From Lachnospiraceae bacterium (GTDB lineage Bacteria > Bacillota > Clostridia > Lachnospirales > Lachnospiraceae): a stretch of DNA of 11,060 bases. Below the pieces are notes generated by a model. It saw only the letters and a program-made list of their open reading frames with translations. It ran no database searches and was not told where the DNA came from. How positions within the stretch are numbered: the first letter of the stretch is position 1; each line of letters starts with the position of its first letter. Positions 8,553 to 11,060 of this stretch are shown in pieces. The stretch covers positions 1 to 11,060 of the forward strand of contig JAFVEU010000169.1 in assembly GCA_017475845.1 (NCBI GenBank). The letters run 5' to 3'. The translations under genes were made by a program, and so were the position numbers.

Positions 8553-8575
8553 CCGCCTCCCGTTATGGGAGGCGG
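8553..8575. terminator. Perfect 9-bp hairpin between convergent genes
   Basis: CCGCCTCCC (8553-8561) and GGGAGGCGG (8567-8575) form a perfect GC-rich stem with loop GTTAT. It lies 17 nt after the symporter stop and 17 nt before the stop of the facing nuclease-like gene, where a shared terminator is expected. Neither flank has a strong T run, so it may be a weak or bidirectional terminator, or may mainly protect 3' ends. Confidence 0.7.
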
Positions 8576-8592
8576 AATAAACCTTCTAATGT

Positions 8593-9717
8593 TTACTTCT
8601 CCGGTGTTTTCTTAAGCCATAGATCCGATATATCATCATAGTCCCATTTTATTGTGTCTATGCTTTTAGGATCGATCCTCGAAATCCGGCACTTTGCATG
8701 CGTCTTTCCGTATACCGGTTCCAATTGCCTTTTTATCCTGTCCTTTACGATATCCTTCTTTTTCCCCGGGATATCCGAAGCATCTCCGAGGAAATAGAAA
8801 CCGCACCATAATGAAGCTTCATCGTATTTCCTTTTGCATATCTTCTCTGCGCTTTCCCGCCAGCTTTGATCTATAAGTCCGTAGGCCGCCAGATATTTAA
8901 GCTTCATTTTGAGCTCTTCAAAAAGCTTCCCGCCATTGTCCGGCTTCATTGCCCTGACAAAATCCTCATAATGCTTTTTAAGATTGTTTTCCTTTCGATC
9001 CATGCTCTTCCCAAGATATTTGAATTCGATAAGACCGAAGGCCTCTCCGTCAAAAACAACAAAATCAGCTCTCGGATGCTCATTTTTCGTCTTAAAAAGA
9101 TGGGTCTCCACATCAATAACGACCATATTCCTCTCATCTTCTTTCCAGACAGATCCGAGCATACTGTGTTTTGCTATAACGCACTGCATGCTCTTCTCCT
9201 GCGGGTAGGAAGGATATGTAAGATGAACAGATCTGTTCAGATATCTCGTATACGCAGCAAATACGCTTAGATCAAGCAGGTCACTGTCAATTTCCGTGGA
9301 TGAGCTGCCATGAGCCTTCAGAAGCTCCTTATATTTCAGATGGGCCGGCTTATCCAGTCCGTCAAACAATCCTTCCTGCAGGAACACTTCCGGAGGTTTC
9401 TTTTTATTTGGATGTCCATCGCAAAGGTACGGTGAATAGCTCCTGCTCCCTCCGGTAAAGACAACATCCCCAGTCCTTGTATCTACAGTAGCAATGCTCC
9501 CTCCGTATGCCCATATCCTCATCTTTCCTTCATATTTCTCTGATGCATCCTCAGGGCCGAGTATCAGAACGGGCTTTTTCAGTATGTTAAGATTGTTCAC
9601 AAGCCCGTATTTCTCCCCTGAAAACATGTAACGAAATACATATTCACGGCTTAACCGCTGCAGATAATCCTTTACTTTCCCGTTGACCGGCAGTTCCAGA
9701 AAACTCTCCATGCTCAC
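8593..9717 (-). CDS. Unrecognised protein with a PD-(D/E)XK nuclease-like core
   Basis: A 374-residue protein I cannot place in a named family. Residues 198-233 carry the pattern of a PD-(D/E)XK core: E204 in VVIDVETHLF, D218 in HPRADFVVFDG, and E231-F-K233 in GLIEFKYLG, giving D-X12-E-X-K with hydrophobic strands before each part. A helix with NLKKHYEDF (245-253) follows, where many such nucleases have a QxxxY-like motif. The first 190 residues are mixed and may contain a separate recognition domain. A second conserved-looking block, LWCGFYFLGD (303-312), follows the core. No signal peptide or membrane segment is seen, so it is cytoplasmic. The start is GTG 9717 after GGAGG at a 6-7 nt distance; an ATG two codons later is an alternative. 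It is the second gene after a 77-residue acidic protein. A nuclease in defence, repair or a toxin system is inference from four residues and context. Confidence 0.72.
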   Translation of the reverse strand: MSMESFLELPVNGKVKDYLQRLSREYVFRYMFSGEKYGLVNNLNILKKPVLILGPEDASEKYEGKMRIWAYGGSIATVDTRTGDVVFTGGSRSYSPYLCDGHPNKKKPPEVFLQEGLFDGLDKPAHLKYKELLKAHGSSSTEIDSDLLDLSVFAAYTRYLNRSVHLTYPSYPQEKSMQCVIAKHSMLGSVWKEDERNMVVIDVETHLFKTKNEHPRADFVVFDGEAFGLIEFKYLGKSMDRKENNLKKHYEDFVRAMKPDNGGKLFEELKMKLKYLAAYGLIDQSWRESAEKICKRKYDEASLWCGFYFLGDASDIPGKKKDIVKDRIKRQLEPVYGKTHAKCRISRIDPKSIDTIKWDYDDISDLWLKKTPEK

Positions 9718-9770
9718 TTTATTCCTCCATTAAACGCATCAATATCCCGGAGCGGGCCGCTATCCCTGCA

Positions 9771-10004
9771 TTATCCCTTTCCCCTTCGAAGCTCCTCTGT
9801 TTCCCATTCATCAGCCCTTTTCATGAATTCCGGAAAGTCTTCCTCACTATTTCCCTTTGATCTCCAATATTCAAGACAGTCTGACAGTTCCTCTCCGGCT
9901 CCGAGCATCTCCAGCACGTGTCTCTCTGTATCGTTTCGAGGACATTCACTTCCCATTTTCTCATACATTTCCTTCCACGGACTGTCTGTTTTTATTTCAG
10001 CCAC
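9771..10004 (-). CDS. Small acidic hypothetical protein paired with the nuclease-like gene
   Basis: A 77-residue soluble protein, rich in Glu and Asp (more than 20 acidic residues), mostly helical by appearance, with no membrane segment or clear DNA-binding helix. Features are PWKEMYEKMG (9-18), ERHVLEMLGAGEELSDCLEYW (27-47) and a charged tail ending RRGKG. I do not recognise a family. The GTG start at 10004 is supported by a strong GGGAGGGA seven nt upstream and by a good promoter about 65 nt further upstream. The only nearby ATG, five bases upstream, reads four codons and stops in another frame. It precedes the PD-(D/E)XK-like gene by 53 nt and is likely co-transcribed. An antitoxin, inhibitor or accessory subunit would fit the size and acidity, but nothing in the sequence proves it. 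Confidence 0.75.
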   Translation of the reverse strand: MAEIKTDSPWKEMYEKMGSECPRNDTERHVLEMLGAGEELSDCLEYWRSKGNSEEDFPEFMKRADEWETEELRRGKG

Positions 10005-10073
10005 GATCCATTCCCTCCCTTAGATCAAAGATCTCATCCGGATACAGCTCCTGTTTCGGACAATTTCATCTCT

Positions 10074-10102
10074 ATTGTATTCCGTCCTCACTATTATGTC
10101 AC
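10074..10102 (-). promoter_or_regulatory. Promoter of the small protein/nuclease-like operon
   Basis: On the minus strand GTGACA (10102-10097) and TACAAT (10079-10074) are separated by exactly 17 bp, each with five of six consensus bases. Transcription would start near 10067, leaving a leader of about 62 nt before GTG 10004. No clear terminator separates it from the ABC gene upstream; the 10005-10165 gap holds nothing else I can support. Confidence 0.75.
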
Positions 10103-10165
10103 ATAAATCAGTTTATCACATCACTTAACTTAAAAATGTTCCGTCAGGACCGCATCGGGGCGAGA

Positions 10166-11060
10166 TCACGCAATCTGCCAGTTTTCCGCCTGTTTGCGGA
10201 TACTCACAAACGCCGCATACTTTCCGCCGAGCTCAAGCAATTCTTCGTGTCTTCCTTTCTCAACGACCTGTCCGTCATCCACCACCAGGATCTGGTCTGC
10301 GGCTTCGATGGTCGCCAGGCGGTGGGCGATGATGATCACGGTCTTGCCCCTGGAGAGCTCAGTCAGAGCCCCCTGGATCAGATGCTCGTTCTCCGGATCG
10401 ATGCTTGCCGTCGACTCATCCAGGATGATGATCGGCGAATCCTTGAGGATCGCTCTCGCGATAGAGACGCGCTGCTTCTGCCCGCCGGAAAGTGTTCCGC
10501 CCCCTTCCCCGATCACGGTATCATAACCGTCGGGAAGTTCCATGATAAAATCATGGCAGCGCGCTTTCTTTGCCGCATCGATCATCTCTTCTTCCGTTAC
10601 ATTCTCCCGCCCAAAGCAGATGTTGGCCCGGATCGTATCGTTGAACAGATAGACATTCTGGAACACCATGGAGATGTTGGACAGCAGACTGTCCAGGCTG
10701 TATTTCCTTACATCCACGCCGCCTAAGGTGATCCCGCCCTTCGATACATCATAGAATCTGGCGATCAGACTGCAGATGGTCGTCTTGCCGCTTCCGGAAG
10801 GGCCGACGATCGCCGTGGTCGATCCCTGAGGGATGTCAAAGGAAACATCCTTAAGAACTTTTCTGTTTTCCGTCCTGTTTGCGTCCGAATAGGAAAATTC
10901 CACGTTATGAAAAGCAATGTCATAGCTCTGCGGTCTGATCTCTTCTCCTGCCGCATCCAGCAGATAATCATCGGAGAACATCTCCATCTTGTCAAAAGCA
11001 TTGTTGATCACCGATAATACATGGGCACTGTCCGCGATCGGCTCGACGGAATTAAAGACG
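10166..11060 (-). CDS. Exporter-type ABC transporter, C-terminal ATPase domain (partial)
   Basis: The frame is open to the right edge, so the 5' part is outside the window and about 297 C-terminal residues are visible. These comprise the end of the membrane-domain linker (INNAFDKMEMF) and a complete nucleotide-binding domain: Walker A GPSGSGKTT, the Q-loop MVFQNVYLF, signature LSGGQKQR, Walker B IIILDEST, D-loop SIDPE and H-loop IIAHR. All ATP-hydrolysis residues are present. The arrangement, with YSDAN and a late KGRHEELLELGGKYA segment, is that of fused membrane/ATPase exporters (MsbA/MdlB-like), which work as homo- or heterodimers to export drugs, lipids or peptides. Substrate cannot be told. 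The GTG at 11011 is not a real start, since coding continues upstream as VFNSVEPIADSAHVLS. It is followed leftward by 161 nt without a gene. Confidence 0.96.
   Translation of the reverse strand, partial: VFNSVEPIADSAHVLSVINNAFDKMEMFSDDYLLDAAGEEIRPQSYDIAFHNVEFSYSDANRTENRKVLKDVSFDIPQGSTTAIVGPSGSGKTTICSLIARFYDVSKGGITLGGVDVRKYSLDSLLSNISMVFQNVYLFNDTIRANICFGRENVTEEEMIDAAKKARCHDFIMELPDGYDTVIGEGGGTLSGGQKQRVSIARAILKDSPIIILDESTASIDPENEHLIQGALTELSRGKTVIIIAHRLATIEAADQILVVDDGQVVEKGRHEELLELGGKYAAFVSIRKQAENWQIA

Overview
The window looks like chromosome from an anaerobic Gram-positive bacterium of the Clostridia, most likely Lachnospiraceae. The reasons are strong AGGAG-type ribosome binding sites, mixed AGA/AGG/ATA codon use at moderate GC, a hybrid histidine kinase of the style common in that family, and a compact isc-type iron-sulfur operon with an Rrf2 regulator. 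This placement is inference from sequence style, not from a search.

Left part (1-5170, genes on the minus strand). Transcription starts near 5134 and runs leftward through a two-receiver hybrid sensor kinase (5061-2515), a lipoprotein-type sugar-family solute-binding protein (2471-1176) and an HD-GYP c-di-GMP phosphodiesterase gene (1159-405). The last gene is split between two reading frames and seems to lack about ten residues before its conserved YTNGHS motif. No ABC permease or ATPase accompanies the binding protein here, so it may feed a signal to the kinase rather than import a solute. Beyond the operon lies an array of 74-bp units (1 to about 330) with a strictly periodic TATGCC...GGGCATA inverted repeat. 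The array probably continues past the left edge.

Middle part (5200-8590, plus strand). A near-consensus promoter overlapped by two operator-like palindromes of the same design (ACCTAY-N7-RTAGGT) drives iscS, iscU and an Rrf2/IscR-type regulator. The regulator is encoded last and overlaps or abuts iscU, so the operon probably controls itself according to Fe-S status. Next is a glutamate/dicarboxylate:cation symporter gene whose promoter, ribosome binding site and start codon are still visible, but whose first two transmembrane segments have been deleted. A perfect 9-bp hairpin closes this half.

Right part (8593-11060, minus strand). A promoter near 10100 drives a 77-residue acidic protein and a 374-residue protein with an E...D...ExK signature of the PD-(D/E)XK nuclease fold. 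This unannotated pair is the best candidate in the window for an undescribed system. At the edge is the C-terminal ATPase domain of an exporter-type ABC protein whose 5' part lies outside.

Two separate genes (HD-GYP and symporter) carry internal losses, which suggests ongoing gene decay, or local sequence errors in the HD-GYP case.
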